Positions 45,753 to 54,421 of a stretch of 64,000 nt of DNA are shown piece by piece. Both the position numbers and the translations under genes were made by a program. The stretch's first letter is position 1. Every line of letters begins with the position of its first letter. Source of the stretch: Mediterranea sp. (in: CFB group bacteria) (GTDB lineage Bacteria; Bacteroidota; Bacteroidia; Bacteroidales; Bacteroidaceae); contig JAITSN010000045.1 in assembly GCA_031287715.1 (NCBI GenBank), positions 1-64,000 on the forward strand, read 5' to 3'. The notes under the pieces are model-generated. The model was not told where the DNA came from. It did no database searches and was given only the letters and a program-made list of their open reading frames with translations.

Positions 45753-46789
45753 AAAAAAGAAAAGTCTATATACAAGCAATGGCCCAAATATCCATTCAAA
45801 ATCCGTTAACCGATGAATGGATACACCGGCCGGTTGTCCATAACACTTCCTATGTGCGTTCGATAGATCCGAATTTCAGGGATTTCTTATCATCTGCGGA
45901 AAGCCGCAGGATGGGTAAACTCCTAAAACGTGCTTTGGTAACTTCTCTGGAAGTTATCCGTAAATCAGGTATAGAATGTCCTGATGCCATTATAACAGGA
46001 ACTGGATTAGGTTGTATTGAAAACACGGAGTTCTTTCTTGACGCTTTATGCCGGAATGGAGAACAACTGTTGAAGCCCACCCATTTTATGCAATCAACAC
46101 ATAATACGATCAGTTCGCTTATCGGTATCCATACGAAGACATACGGATATAACATTACATATGCCCACAAAGGCGTCTCTTTTGACAGCGCATTGCAGGA
46201 TGCCTGGACGCAATTCCAACTAGAGCTGATAGATTCGGCCCTTATTGGAGGGCATGATGAAATGACTCCATCTTATTTTACGCTGTTGAAGAAAGCAAAA
46301 TTTGTCGGACAAGACAGGGAAGTATGCGGAGAAACAGCCGTTTCAGTAATGCTGGGTTCCGATAAGACAAAAGGATTATGCCTCTTGTCCGGCTTTAAAT
46401 TGATGTATAAACCGGAAATGGAACGGCTAAAAAGAGAATTGAGCCATATGCTGGATGGTGCAGGCATTTCATTGGATGAAATAGATGCGGTAATGACAGG
46501 AATCAGCGGCAATGAATTGAATGACAGTTATTATCAGGATGTGCTGCCTAAGCTGTTCGGCGATATTCCCATATTACATTACAAGCATGTTTTCGGCGAA
46601 AGCTATACAGCTCCGGGGTTAGGATTCTATGCGGCAGCTTGTTGTCTCTTATATGGAAAAATACCTGCTTTCTTGTATATGGATCAATCAAAGGCGGCAA
46701 CAAGCAGGCCCAACTATATTTTATTATTCAACTTGTTTGAAGGCAAAAGTTGCTCACTCATTTTATTAGAAGATATATGTGGAAAATAA
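45749..46789 (+). CDS. Chain-length-factor-like ketosynthase homologue (no catalytic Cys)
   Basis: 346 residues, shorter than a full KS. At the nucleophile position the sequence reads ITYAHKGVSFDSALQDA, with His140 where Cys is expected. DSALIGGHDEMT matches the conserved dimer-core segment. The second His motif is GNELNDSYYQ instead of NAHGT. It is encoded right behind KS 3, as CLF is behind KS in type II systems. It should pair with KS 3 and set chain length. Confidence 0.78.
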   Translation: MKKRKVYIQAMAQISIQNPLTDEWIHRPVVHNTSYVRSIDPNFRDFLSSAESRRMGKLLKRALVTSLEVIRKSGIECPDAIITGTGLGCIENTEFFLDALCRNGEQLLKPTHFMQSTHNTISSLIGIHTKTYGYNITYAHKGVSFDSALQDAWTQFQLELIDSALIGGHDEMTPSYFTLLKKAKFVGQDREVCGETAVSVMLGSDKTKGLCLLSGFKLMYKPEMERLKRELSHMLDGAGISLDEIDAVMTGISGNELNDSYYQDVLPKLFGDIPILHYKHVFGESYTAPGLGFYAAACCLLYGKIPAFLYMDQSKAATSRPNYILLFNLFEGKSCSLILLEDICGK

Positions 46790-47130
46790 TACCATACTCT
46801 GTACTTCAATGCATCCTCCTTTCCAGCGGGCAGGTATTACTCAAGTTTGCCTTATTAAGAATGGGGAATTTTGGATGGAACAGGGCTTTTTGGGGAGATC
46901 TGCTGACCAATTGGTGGTTCATGTCCTGCGGAATATGTTATGGAATAGCTTCTTTGCTATGGATGTATATGCTGAAAAAATTCCCTTTTAGTATAGTTTA
47001 TCCGATGATCAGTTTGAGTTATGTATTCGGTATGTTTGCTGCAATTCTGTTTTTCCATGAGCAGATCTCATTGTACAAATGGCTGGGAGTTCTGTTTATT
47101 GTATGTGGTTGTTGTTTAATTTTAAAATAG
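46777..47130 (+). CDS. Small four-helix DMT-superfamily membrane protein
   Basis: 117 residues from ATG 46777, overlapping the previous gene's end by 13 bp. Four hydrophobic segments (VLQCILLSSGQVLLKFALL; WWFMSCGICYGIASLLWMYML; FSIVYPMISLSYVFGMFAAILFF; LGVLFIVCGCCLIL) and the Y-P pattern of EmrE/ArnE-like transporters. Such proteins work as dimers and move lipophilic or lipid-linked substrates. In this setting it could flip a lipid-linked intermediate. Confidence 0.78.
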   Translation: MWKIIPYSVLQCILLSSGQVLLKFALLRMGNFGWNRAFWGDLLTNWWFMSCGICYGIASLLWMYMLKKFPFSIVYPMISLSYVFGMFAAILFFHEQISLYKWLGVLFIVCGCCLILK

Positions 47131-47136
47131 CATATA

Positions 47137-47775
47137 ATGAAAGCCTTGATAATATCCATGTTTTTTGCTGTCTTGCCGGCGTCTTTGTATACGCAGGATT
47201 TGAAGGCGGTCGATGAAGATCTAAAAAAGACAATGATTCAAAGAATCAACCGGACAGCGTCTTCTTTGGAAACCATGCAATGTGAGTTTGAGCAAACAAA
47301 GTATTTGTCTCTTTTGAATGATAAAATGGTATCGAAAGGAAAGATGTATTATAAACAGAATAATCTATTCCGATGGGAATATAATACCCCTTACAATTAT
47401 ATCTTTATACTGAATGGGACAAAAGTTATATTGAAATCTTCCCAAAAGAAAGATGAGATTGACGTAAGGTCAAGCAGACTGTTTCAGGAAATAGCAAACA
47501 TCATCATGAATAGTGTTACAGGGAAGTGTCTTACCGGTAATACGGATTTTAAAGTTACCATGTATGCCAATGGACACGAATGGATAGCTGATCTTGTTCC
47601 CTTGAAAAAAGAAATGAAGCAGATGTTCAATGTCATAACGATCAGTTTTGACCCTGATGTTTCGATGGTATCAAAAGTTGAGATGAAGGAAAAAAGCGGC
47701 GACACCACCCGGATCATATTGAAAAATGTACGCTCTAATATAACTGTTGATGAGAAAATTTTTAGTCTGGATTAA
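47137..47775 (+). CDS. LolA-like periplasmic carrier
   Basis: 212 residues with a signal peptide (residues 1-19, MKALIISMFFAVLPASLYT). The mature part follows the LolA fold: TMQCEFEQTKYLSLLNDKMVSKGKMYYKQNNLFRWEY near residues 48-90, then alternating strands. LolA carries lipoproteins across the periplasm. Homologues in aryl-polyene clusters are thought to carry the lipid-linked pigment from inner to outer membrane. Its 3' end overlaps the next gene by 26 bp. Confidence 0.88.
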   Translation: MKALIISMFFAVLPASLYTQDLKAVDEDLKKTMIQRINRTASSLETMQCEFEQTKYLSLLNDKMVSKGKMYYKQNNLFRWEYNTPYNYIFILNGTKVILKSSQKKDEIDVRSSRLFQEIANIIMNSVTGKCLTGNTDFKVTMYANGHEWIADLVPLKKEMKQMFNVITISFDPDVSMVSKVEMKEKSGDTTRIILKNVRSNITVDEKIFSLD

Positions 47776-48205
47776 TCTGTTGCCGGTTGCCATTCATATA
47801 TCAGCTCAGGACGTAATGCCGTCAGAGATTCCTTTCCATTTTGATAATACGGGAAAGATCGAATATAATTTCTTTCTGCAGTTCAAAGAAAATGGATTTA
47901 CGGGCATATGTATTATAAAGCAGGGTGACGGCGAAATGATTGGCAGTATAATAAATGAATTCGGAGTCAAAGCCTTTGATTTTGTCTATAAAATAAATTC
48001 AGGCAAAATCCGTTTACTCAATGTGATCGCTTTCATGGATAAATGGTATATAAAGAAAATTGTCATGGAAGACTGGAAGTATCTGCTTGCTTATCCTAAC
48101 GTGAAGAAACAAAGTAAAAAAAGAAAAGTTGTACGAATGGACGACGGTGGTATTGTTTTGGAAAACACCAGGCATCGAATCAGATATACGTTAACACCAT
48201 TTTAA
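47750..48205 (+). CDS. Small secreted protein, unknown function
   Basis: 151 residues from ATG 47750. Signal peptide MRKFLVWINLLPVAIHISAQ, then a mostly beta mature part (IEYNFFLQFKENGFTGICIIKQGDGEMIGSIINEFGVKAFDFVYKI) ending basic. No lipobox. Position and size recall the small DUF3261-like lipoprotein of Proteobacterial aryl-polyene clusters, but there is no cysteine and I do not claim homology. Probably periplasmic, working with the LolA-like protein whose gene overlaps it. Confidence 0.65.
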   Translation: MRKFLVWINLLPVAIHISAQDVMPSEIPFHFDNTGKIEYNFFLQFKENGFTGICIIKQGDGEMIGSIINEFGVKAFDFVYKINSGKIRLLNVIAFMDKWYIKKIVMEDWKYLLAYPNVKKQSKKRKVVRMDDGGIVLENTRHRIRYTLTPF

Positions 48206-48216
48206 AAAGGAAAGCC

Positions 48217-48594
48217 ATGAAACTTTTGAATGATTTTTTTCATATAGTAGAAGACACGCAAAAGGAAGATGTGTATGTCTGTCGTATCAGGCTTAATGCC
48301 GATCACTTTATCTATAAAGTTCATTTTCAGGGAAACCCCGTTACTCCGGGTATTTGTCTTGTACAAATCGCAACGGAATGTCTGGAAAGAAAGTTGAACA
48401 GAAGGCTATATCTGAAAGAAATGCAGAACATAAAATTCTTGTCGGTACTATCACCGGTTGAAGGTGCTCTTATAGACTTTGTTTTTCCCAAGATAGAAGA
48501 AACCGGTACGGGATGTAAAATAAAGGCCGCTATCTTATCCGGTGAAAACCAATATGCAAAGATTTCCATGATTTATGTTTATGAACCTTTCTGA
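48217..48594 (+). CDS. FabA/FabZ-like 3-hydroxyacyl-ACP dehydratase
   Basis: 125 residues, single hotdog. Active-site motif YKVHFQGNPVTPGICLVQIATE matches the H-F-x-G-x-P-x-x-P-G pattern of FabA/FabZ with the catalytic His present. It removes water from 3-hydroxyacyl-ACP to give the trans-2-enoyl chain, the step that builds conjugated polyenes when no enoyl reductase acts. The Gln-variant hotdog protein at 41652 may be its partner. The gene overlaps the following glycosyltransferase start by up to 20 bp. Confidence 0.85.
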   Translation: MKLLNDFFHIVEDTQKEDVYVCRIRLNADHFIYKVHFQGNPVTPGICLVQIATECLERKLNRRLYLKEMQNIKFLSVLSPVEGALIDFVFPKIEETGTGCKIKAAILSGENQYAKISMIYVYEPF

Positions 48595-49357
48595 TAACAA
48601 TAAAATGCAGGCTGCTAACGATCCTGATATTTGCATAATCATTCCGACCTATAATAATGGCCGGACAATAATGCAGGTACTCAGAAAGGTTTTGTCTTTC
48701 ACCAAGCAAGTTATCGTGGTAGATGACGGAAGCACAGACGATACCCGTAAACTTTTACAAGAAGCCCGGCTGCCCATTACCTTAATACAATATGAAAACA
48801 ACAGGGGAAAAGGCCATGCCTTGAAAACCGGTTTTCTTAAAGCATTAGAGCAAGGCTTTACCTATGCCGTTACCATTGATTCCGACGGGCAGCATTTTCC
48901 GGAAGATATTCCTTTATTTATAGAAGCAATCCGGAAACATCCCAATGCCTTGATCGTAGGAAGCCGTAATTTGGAAAGTAAAAACATGCCGGGCGGGAAT
49001 ACCTTTGCCAACAAATTCTCCAATTTCTGGTTTTATATCCAAACCGGTCAGCCGTTAGCAGATACCCAGAGCGGGTTCCGGATTTATCCCTTAAAGTTAT
49101 TGACCGGCTTGAAAGCTATAACCAACCGCTACGAAGCGGAGCTGGAACTCCTTGTTCTGTCGGCATGGCATGGCGTGGAATTGTATTCGATACCGGTACG
49201 GGTTTACTATCCACCGGAAGAAGAAAGGGTTTCCCATTTTCGTCCGGTCATTGATTTTTTGAGAATCAGCTTGTTGAATACCGTCTTGTGCGTAGGCGCA
49301 ATCCTATACGGACTGCCATTGAGAATATTCAGATCTTGTAGGAGGAGCCAAGTATGA
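48575..49357 (+). CDS. GT2-family glycosyltransferase (dolichyl-phosphate-mannose-synthase-like)
   Basis: 260 residues; ATG at 48575 or 48581. GT-A motifs: CIIIPTYNNGRTIMQVL, VVDDGSTDDTRKLL, then DSDGQHFPEDIP as the metal-binding DXD and SGFRIYPL near residue 165. A hydrophobic C-terminal segment (LLNTVLCVGAILYGLPL) suggests membrane contact. Members transfer a sugar from a nucleotide donor to a polyprenyl or other lipid acceptor. Similar genes occur in aryl-polyene clusters and could glycosylate the lipid-linked product. Overlaps the MMPL gene by 4 bp. Confidence 0.88.
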   Translation: MFMNLSDNNKMQAANDPDICIIIPTYNNGRTIMQVLRKVLSFTKQVIVVDDGSTDDTRKLLQEARLPITLIQYENNRGKGHALKTGFLKALEQGFTYAVTIDSDGQHFPEDIPLFIEAIRKHPNALIVGSRNLESKNMPGGNTFANKFSNFWFYIQTGQPLADTQSGFRIYPLKLLTGLKAITNRYEAELELLVLSAWHGVELYSIPVRVYYPPEEERVSHFRPVIDFLRISLLNTVLCVGAILYGLPLRIFRSCRRSQV

Positions 49358-52300
49358 TACGGTTTTGTTTGTTCATATATGACAATTTAACCAAGCGTAA
49401 ATGGCTGGCCGGTTTGCTTCTTGCCGTATGTATACTTGGATGTTTGGCGATAGCATTGCGTATGCATTATCAAGAAGATATTGCAGACTTTCTCCCCCAA
49501 AACAAACAGAGTGAAAAGTATTCTTCTGTCTATAACCATTTGGGAGGGCAAAACAAAATAGTGGTGATTTTCTCTTCCGAAGAAACAGACGATACAGACG
49601 AATTGATAGAAGCGATGGAAAGTTTCGGCTCTTTCTGGGAAGAGACGGATGTATCCCACTGCATAACAGATATGCAAATTCGTGTAGAAGAATCCCAAAT
49701 GTTGGAAATGGTAGATTTCATCTGGAAGAACTATCCCTATTTCTTGACACCGGCGGACTATTTGCGGATGGATTCCCTCCTCTCAACTCCCGGATACATC
49801 GCAAACCAAATGGAAAGCAACAAGACTCTCCTGATGCTACCTACGGGTGGCATGATGGTCCGGAATCTGCAATATGATCCGCTACGGCTTTTTACCCCGG
49901 TAATGCAACGCTTGCAGTCTTTCAATATAGACGACCAATATCAGATTATTGACGGTTACATCTTTAACAGGGATGGAAATAAAGGTCTGGTATTCCTTTC
50001 TTCGCCTTATGGAATCAGTGAATCTTTACTGAACGAGAAACTCTCCGTCTTGATAGATTCTGTGATCCTAAAGACTGAGAAAGAATATTCCGAAGTCAGT
50101 ATTTCAGCAGTCGGTGCGCCACTTATTGCTGTGATTAATGCCCGGCAGATAAAGAAAGACAGCTTGTTGTCCGTTTCATTGTCTATCATTCTCATCTTTG
50201 CCATTCTTATCTTCTCCTTTAAACGGTTTGATGATTTATTCTGGATAGGCGTTTCCATTCTTTTCGGCTGGTTATTCGCTTTGGGATGCATAGCGGCTTA
50301 TAAAGACAGCATTTCCATTATCGTACTGGGGATTGGGTCCGTCATTATTGGTATTGCAGTAAACTATCCGCTCCATTTCCTTGATCATCTGAAACATGAA
50401 CCCAACAAACGGATAGCCTTGAAAGAAATGGCATCTCCATTGCTGATTGGGAATATAACAACCGTGAGCGCATTTCTCTGCTTGCTGTTTTTAAATGCGA
50501 AAGCCATACGCGATCTGGGATTGTTCGGGTCTTTGACTCTTGTCGGGACAATCTTGTTCGTACTCATATTCTTGCCCGTACTGGTTCCCAAACGTAAAGT
50601 TTCCCGCAACGAATTTCAATTCAATCTTGACCGGTTCATTCCCCTATCGGAAGAAAGTAGAAGAAAAGCGCTCTTGCCTATTGCGGTCATTACTGCCATT
50701 CTTGCCTATTTTAGTTTGGAGGTATCCTTCGACTCGGATATGCAGCATATCAACTATATGACGAAGCAGCAAAGGGCCGATTTGAATTTATTATCAACCA
50801 GTATCCAACGGAAAGACAGCGCCCAATATCTATATGCCGTATCGGAAAACAAAGACCTTCAAAAAGCGCTACAACAAAACGAAGACCTGTTAAAGGAGCT
50901 GGAATACCATACCGGAACCGGTAAAATCCTTCAAATCAGCGGCATAAATAATTTTATCCCTTCTATTTCCCGCCAGAAAGAGACGCTAAGAGAATGGGCT
51001 GCTTTCTGGAATGTACATGCAAATAGTATAAAAGATCTTGAGGAAGAAAGCAAACGCTTGGGATTCTCCCCGCAAGCCTTTTCCCCTTTTCTGGAAAGTA
51101 TCACCGCTTCGTACGAACCTCATGATGCCGGTTATTTCAAAACCATCATGGAATCCATCGGTGAAAACTATATCATGAAAGCAGATTCTGTCATCCGAAT
51201 TGTAAATTACATCCAGGTACCGAAAAAAGACGGGGCAGAGCTGAAAGAATGGCTTAATAAGGAAATAGCCCCAACCTGTTTTGTTTTTGATACGAAAGAT
51301 GTAAGCAACCAACTTGTTTCTATCTTGTCGGACGATTTTAATTACATCGGATTCATCTGTGGGTTTGTTGTGTTCTTTTTTCTTTGGGTATCCTTCGGAC
51401 GGCTGGAACTCAGCTTTCTTTCATTTCTTCCCTTGGCAGTTAGTTGGATCTGGATTCTCGGCATTATGCAGCTATTGGATATCCAATTCAACATAGTAAA
51501 CATCATTCTTGCCACTTTCATTTTTGGGCAGGGAGATGATTATACAATTTTTATAACCGAAGGACTGATGTACGAATACGCTTACGGGAAGAAAACACTG
51601 GCTTCATATAAAAACAGCGTGGGCCTGTCTGCCATTATCATGTTTATAGGAATGGGTATGCTGATTTTCGCCAAACATCCTGCGATGAAATCTTTGGCGG
51701 AAGTTGCTGTCATCGGTATGCTTACAGTAGTTGCTATGGCTTATTATTTACCGCCATTGATATTCAAATGGATTACAACCTCGGAAGGCCGTGTCCGGCA
51801 GATTCCCATTACGCTGAACAGGCTGGGGCGCTCACTCTTTTCTTTATTGTTTTTCCTTTTTGGAATGTATCTGGTCATGATACCCTTTACTTTTCTCTAT
51901 TTCCGTATCGGTAGGACATCCGAAAGAAAAAGGATACGTTATCATAAAGTGCTGCAATTCTTTTCAACCTTTATCATCCGGCATGTACCCGGTGTTAAGT
52001 TTGCTTTTGACAATGCAAACGGCGAAACGTTTGAAAAGCCGGCGGTTATCATATGCAACCATCAATCCCATCTGGATTTGATGTGTATCATGATGCTTAC
52101 CCCTAAATTAGTTATTCTAACCAATGACCGGGTATGGAACAATCCGTTCTATGGAATAATTATCAAGTATGCGGAATTCTATCCCGTATCGAATGGTGTT
52201 GATGCCAACCTTGTGCGGTTGCAATCCATGATAGACCGCGGTTATTCCGTTGCCGTTTTTCCCGAAGGAACCCGCTCCGAAGATTGTTCTATCCTGAGAT

Positions 52301-52920
52301 TCCATCAAGGAGCTTTCTATCTAAGCCGGAAGCTGGGCGTGGATATTCTGCCCGTATTTATCCATGGCGTGGGACATGTACTCCCCAAGAAGGATTTTAT
52401 GTTGCGTGAAGGCCGGATTTATATGGAGTTGGGGAAGCGGATGCCGGCAACGGAAGTATCAAAAGCAAAGAATGCCCTGCAACTTGCGTCGCAATTTCAT
52501 AGAATATACTGCGACCGGTATAAGGAAATCTGCATATCCCGTGAAGATGCCGGTTATTTTATTCCTTACGTACGCCATAAATACATGTACAAAGGACATG
52601 GCGTGGAATCCCGTTGCAGGAAAACACTCCAATATATAAAAACGGTTACGGGATGTATAGACCGTGATTACCGGGGCGCCAAAACCGTTTGGATAACAAA
52701 CAGCGGTCAGGGAGAGTTTGCCTGGCTGTTTGCGCTTGTCCATAAGGATATGGAAGTGTATGCTTTTGAGCAAGATGAAGATTGCCATCTGTTGGCAATA
52801 AACACATCCGGCATACCCTGTAATCTTCATTTTATCCATTTGATAAATGAAGAACAACTAAGGCATTTCCCTGTAGCGGATAAAGAAATAGATGTGATAA
52901 ACATAACCCCTGACGTATAG
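49354..52920 (+). CDS. MMPL-type lipid exporter fused to an LPLAT acyltransferase and a C-terminal Rossmann-like domain
   Basis: 1188 residues. Residues 1-~800 are an RND/MMPL transporter: a first helix (WLAGLLLAVCILGCLAIAL), a large periplasmic loop, a helix bundle at ~265-400, a second periplasmic loop, and a second bundle at ~650-800 with FIFGQGDDYTIFITEG. Residues ~860-1070 are an acyltransferase with HX4D at about 903-908 (CNHQSHLDLM) and FPEGTRSE near 969. The last ~110 residues (TVWITNSGQGEFAWLFALVHKDMEVYAFEQDED) look like a Rossmann fold and also occur in the 61619 protein. Inference: it acylates and exports the lipid-linked aryl chain. Confidence 0.88.
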   Translation: MIRFCLFIYDNLTKRKWLAGLLLAVCILGCLAIALRMHYQEDIADFLPQNKQSEKYSSVYNHLGGQNKIVVIFSSEETDDTDELIEAMESFGSFWEETDVSHCITDMQIRVEESQMLEMVDFIWKNYPYFLTPADYLRMDSLLSTPGYIANQMESNKTLLMLPTGGMMVRNLQYDPLRLFTPVMQRLQSFNIDDQYQIIDGYIFNRDGNKGLVFLSSPYGISESLLNEKLSVLIDSVILKTEKEYSEVSISAVGAPLIAVINARQIKKDSLLSVSLSIILIFAILIFSFKRFDDLFWIGVSILFGWLFALGCIAAYKDSISIIVLGIGSVIIGIAVNYPLHFLDHLKHEPNKRIALKEMASPLLIGNITTVSAFLCLLFLNAKAIRDLGLFGSLTLVGTILFVLIFLPVLVPKRKVSRNEFQFNLDRFIPLSEESRRKALLPIAVITAILAYFSLEVSFDSDMQHINYMTKQQRADLNLLSTSIQRKDSAQYLYAVSENKDLQKALQQNEDLLKELEYHTGTGKILQISGINNFIPSISRQKETLREWAAFWNVHANSIKDLEEESKRLGFSPQAFSPFLESITASYEPHDAGYFKTIMESIGENYIMKADSVIRIVNYIQVPKKDGAELKEWLNKEIAPTCFVFDTKDVSNQLVSILSDDFNYIGFICGFVVFFFLWVSFGRLELSFLSFLPLAVSWIWILGIMQLLDIQFNIVNIILATFIFGQGDDYTIFITEGLMYEYAYGKKTLASYKNSVGLSAIIMFIGMGMLIFAKHPAMKSLAEVAVIGMLTVVAMAYYLPPLIFKWITTSEGRVRQIPITLNRLGRSLFSLLFFLFGMYLVMIPFTFLYFRIGRTSERKRIRYHKVLQFFSTFIIRHVPGVKFAFDNANGETFEKPAVIICNHQSHLDLMCIMMLTPKLVILTNDRVWNNPFYGIIIKYAEFYPVSNGVDANLVRLQSMIDRGYSVAVFPEGTRSEDCSILRFHQGAFYLSRKLGVDILPVFIHGVGHVLPKKDFMLREGRIYMELGKRMPATEVSKAKNALQLASQFHRIYCDRYKEICISREDAGYFIPYVRHKYMYKGHGVESRCRKTLQYIKTVTGCIDRDYRGAKTVWITNSGQGEFAWLFALVHKDMEVYAFEQDEDCHLLAINTSGIPCNLHFIHLINEEQLRHFPVADKEIDVINITPDV

Positions 52921-52924
52921 CCAT

Positions 52925-54421
52925 ATGGAAAAGAAATGCACAATCATCGGAAGCGGTCTGGGCGGCCTGGCGTGCGGAGTCATCCTTGCCAAAAACGGCT
53001 ATCACGTAACGGTACTGGAACAAGCGTCGCAGATTGGCGGATGTTTGCAATGTTTTTCCCGCCGCGGAGTAAAGTTTGAAACCGGTATGCACTTTATCGG
53101 CAGTGCCGATGAAGGGCAGACGTTGGCACGCCTGCTTGTCTATCTCAATGTCAGGGAAGATATTAAGTTGGGCAGGCTGGATGTAAACGGCTACGATGTG
53201 GTTTCATTAGGAGGAGATTTGTTTCGTTTTCCTAACGGCCGGGAGCCTTTTATCGAACAGTTATCTTCTTATTTCCCTTCAGAGAAGGATAATCTGGTAC
53301 GGTATTATGACCTGGTGAAAACCATAGCCGAAGCCTCGTCTTTACATTCCCTGAAATATGCCGAATCTGATAGGACCGTGAATACCAAATATCAACTTCG
53401 CAGTATAAATAATGTATTGGAAGAAATTATCGGCGACCCGCTATTGCAAAGCGTACTTGCGGGCAATTTGCCGCTATATGCTGCCGAGAGAGATAAAACA
53501 CCATTTTCGTCACATGCTTTCATTATGGATTTCTATAATCAGAGCGCTTTTCGCATCGTCGGTGGAAGCGACATCATCGGCCTGTCATTGGCCGGGACGA
53601 TAGAAAGTTTAGGCGGACGGGTATTGAACCGCCATAAAGTGAAACGGATCTTATGCGATGATTTCAAGGCTACCGGTGTTGAGACGGAAAACGGGAAATT
53701 CTTTCCTGCGGACGTTATCATCTCCGACACCCATCCTGTGAGGACTTTGGAAATGCTCGATACGAAATTGATACGTCCGGTATTCCGCAGGAGGATAAAT
53801 GCTATTCCGAATACGGTAGCGGGGTTTTCCATCTATCTGCATTTCAAGGATAATGCCGTGCCCTATATGAATTCCAATTTTTACAGCTACAGGGGCGATT
53901 CCCCGTGGGATTGCGAGAATTACGACGAAGAATCATGGCCAAAAGGTTATCTGTACATGCACTTATGCCATGAAGACCGGGCAGAGTTCGCTCAAAGCGG
54001 TGTGATCCTTTCCTATATGTCAATAAAAGAAATGGCTGCCTGGGAGAACACCGGCATCGGAAAAAGAGGGGAAAGTTATGAGGCATATAAAAAGCAAAAA
54101 GCCGAGAAGTTACTCTCTGTTGTCGAGAAAGATTTTCCGGGCTTACGAAACCGGATCGCCCATTATTACACATCATCTCCACTGACTTACCGTGATTATA
54201 CCGGAACGCAGGACGGCTCCATGTATGGAGTCGCCAAGGATATTACATTGGGAACTTCCTGCCGCGTACCCCATAAAACAAAGATCTCCAATCTGTATTT
54301 GACCGGACAGAATATTAATTCACATGGGATGTTGGGCGTATTGGTCGGTACCATCATCACCTGCTCCGAACTGCTTGGAGCAAGTAATATCTATCACCAA
54401 ATTATTGAAGCGAACAAATGA
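52925..54421 (+). CDS. Phytoene-desaturase/RetSat-like FAD oxidoreductase, copy A
   Basis: 498 residues. N-terminal dinucleotide-binding motif CTIIGSGLGGLACGVILAKNGYHVTVLEQ, then GGCLQCFSRRGVKFETGMHFIGS. The C-terminal FAD segment is NLYLTGQNINSHGMLGVLVG. Overall layout is that of the CrtI/CrtISO/retinol-saturase group. These flavoenzymes desaturate, isomerise or saturate long polyenes. In this cluster it may act on the polyene chain. It is one of a tandem pair and overlaps its neighbour by four bases. Not evidence for carotenoids: no phytoene synthase gene is seen. Confidence 0.88.
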   Translation: MEKKCTIIGSGLGGLACGVILAKNGYHVTVLEQASQIGGCLQCFSRRGVKFETGMHFIGSADEGQTLARLLVYLNVREDIKLGRLDVNGYDVVSLGGDLFRFPNGREPFIEQLSSYFPSEKDNLVRYYDLVKTIAEASSLHSLKYAESDRTVNTKYQLRSINNVLEEIIGDPLLQSVLAGNLPLYAAERDKTPFSSHAFIMDFYNQSAFRIVGGSDIIGLSLAGTIESLGGRVLNRHKVKRILCDDFKATGVETENGKFFPADVIISDTHPVRTLEMLDTKLIRPVFRRRINAIPNTVAGFSIYLHFKDNAVPYMNSNFYSYRGDSPWDCENYDEESWPKGYLYMHLCHEDRAEFAQSGVILSYMSIKEMAAWENTGIGKRGESYEAYKKQKAEKLLSVVEKDFPGLRNRIAHYYTSSPLTYRDYTGTQDGSMYGVAKDITLGTSCRVPHKTKISNLYLTGQNINSHGMLGVLVGTIITCSELLGASNIYHQIIEANK

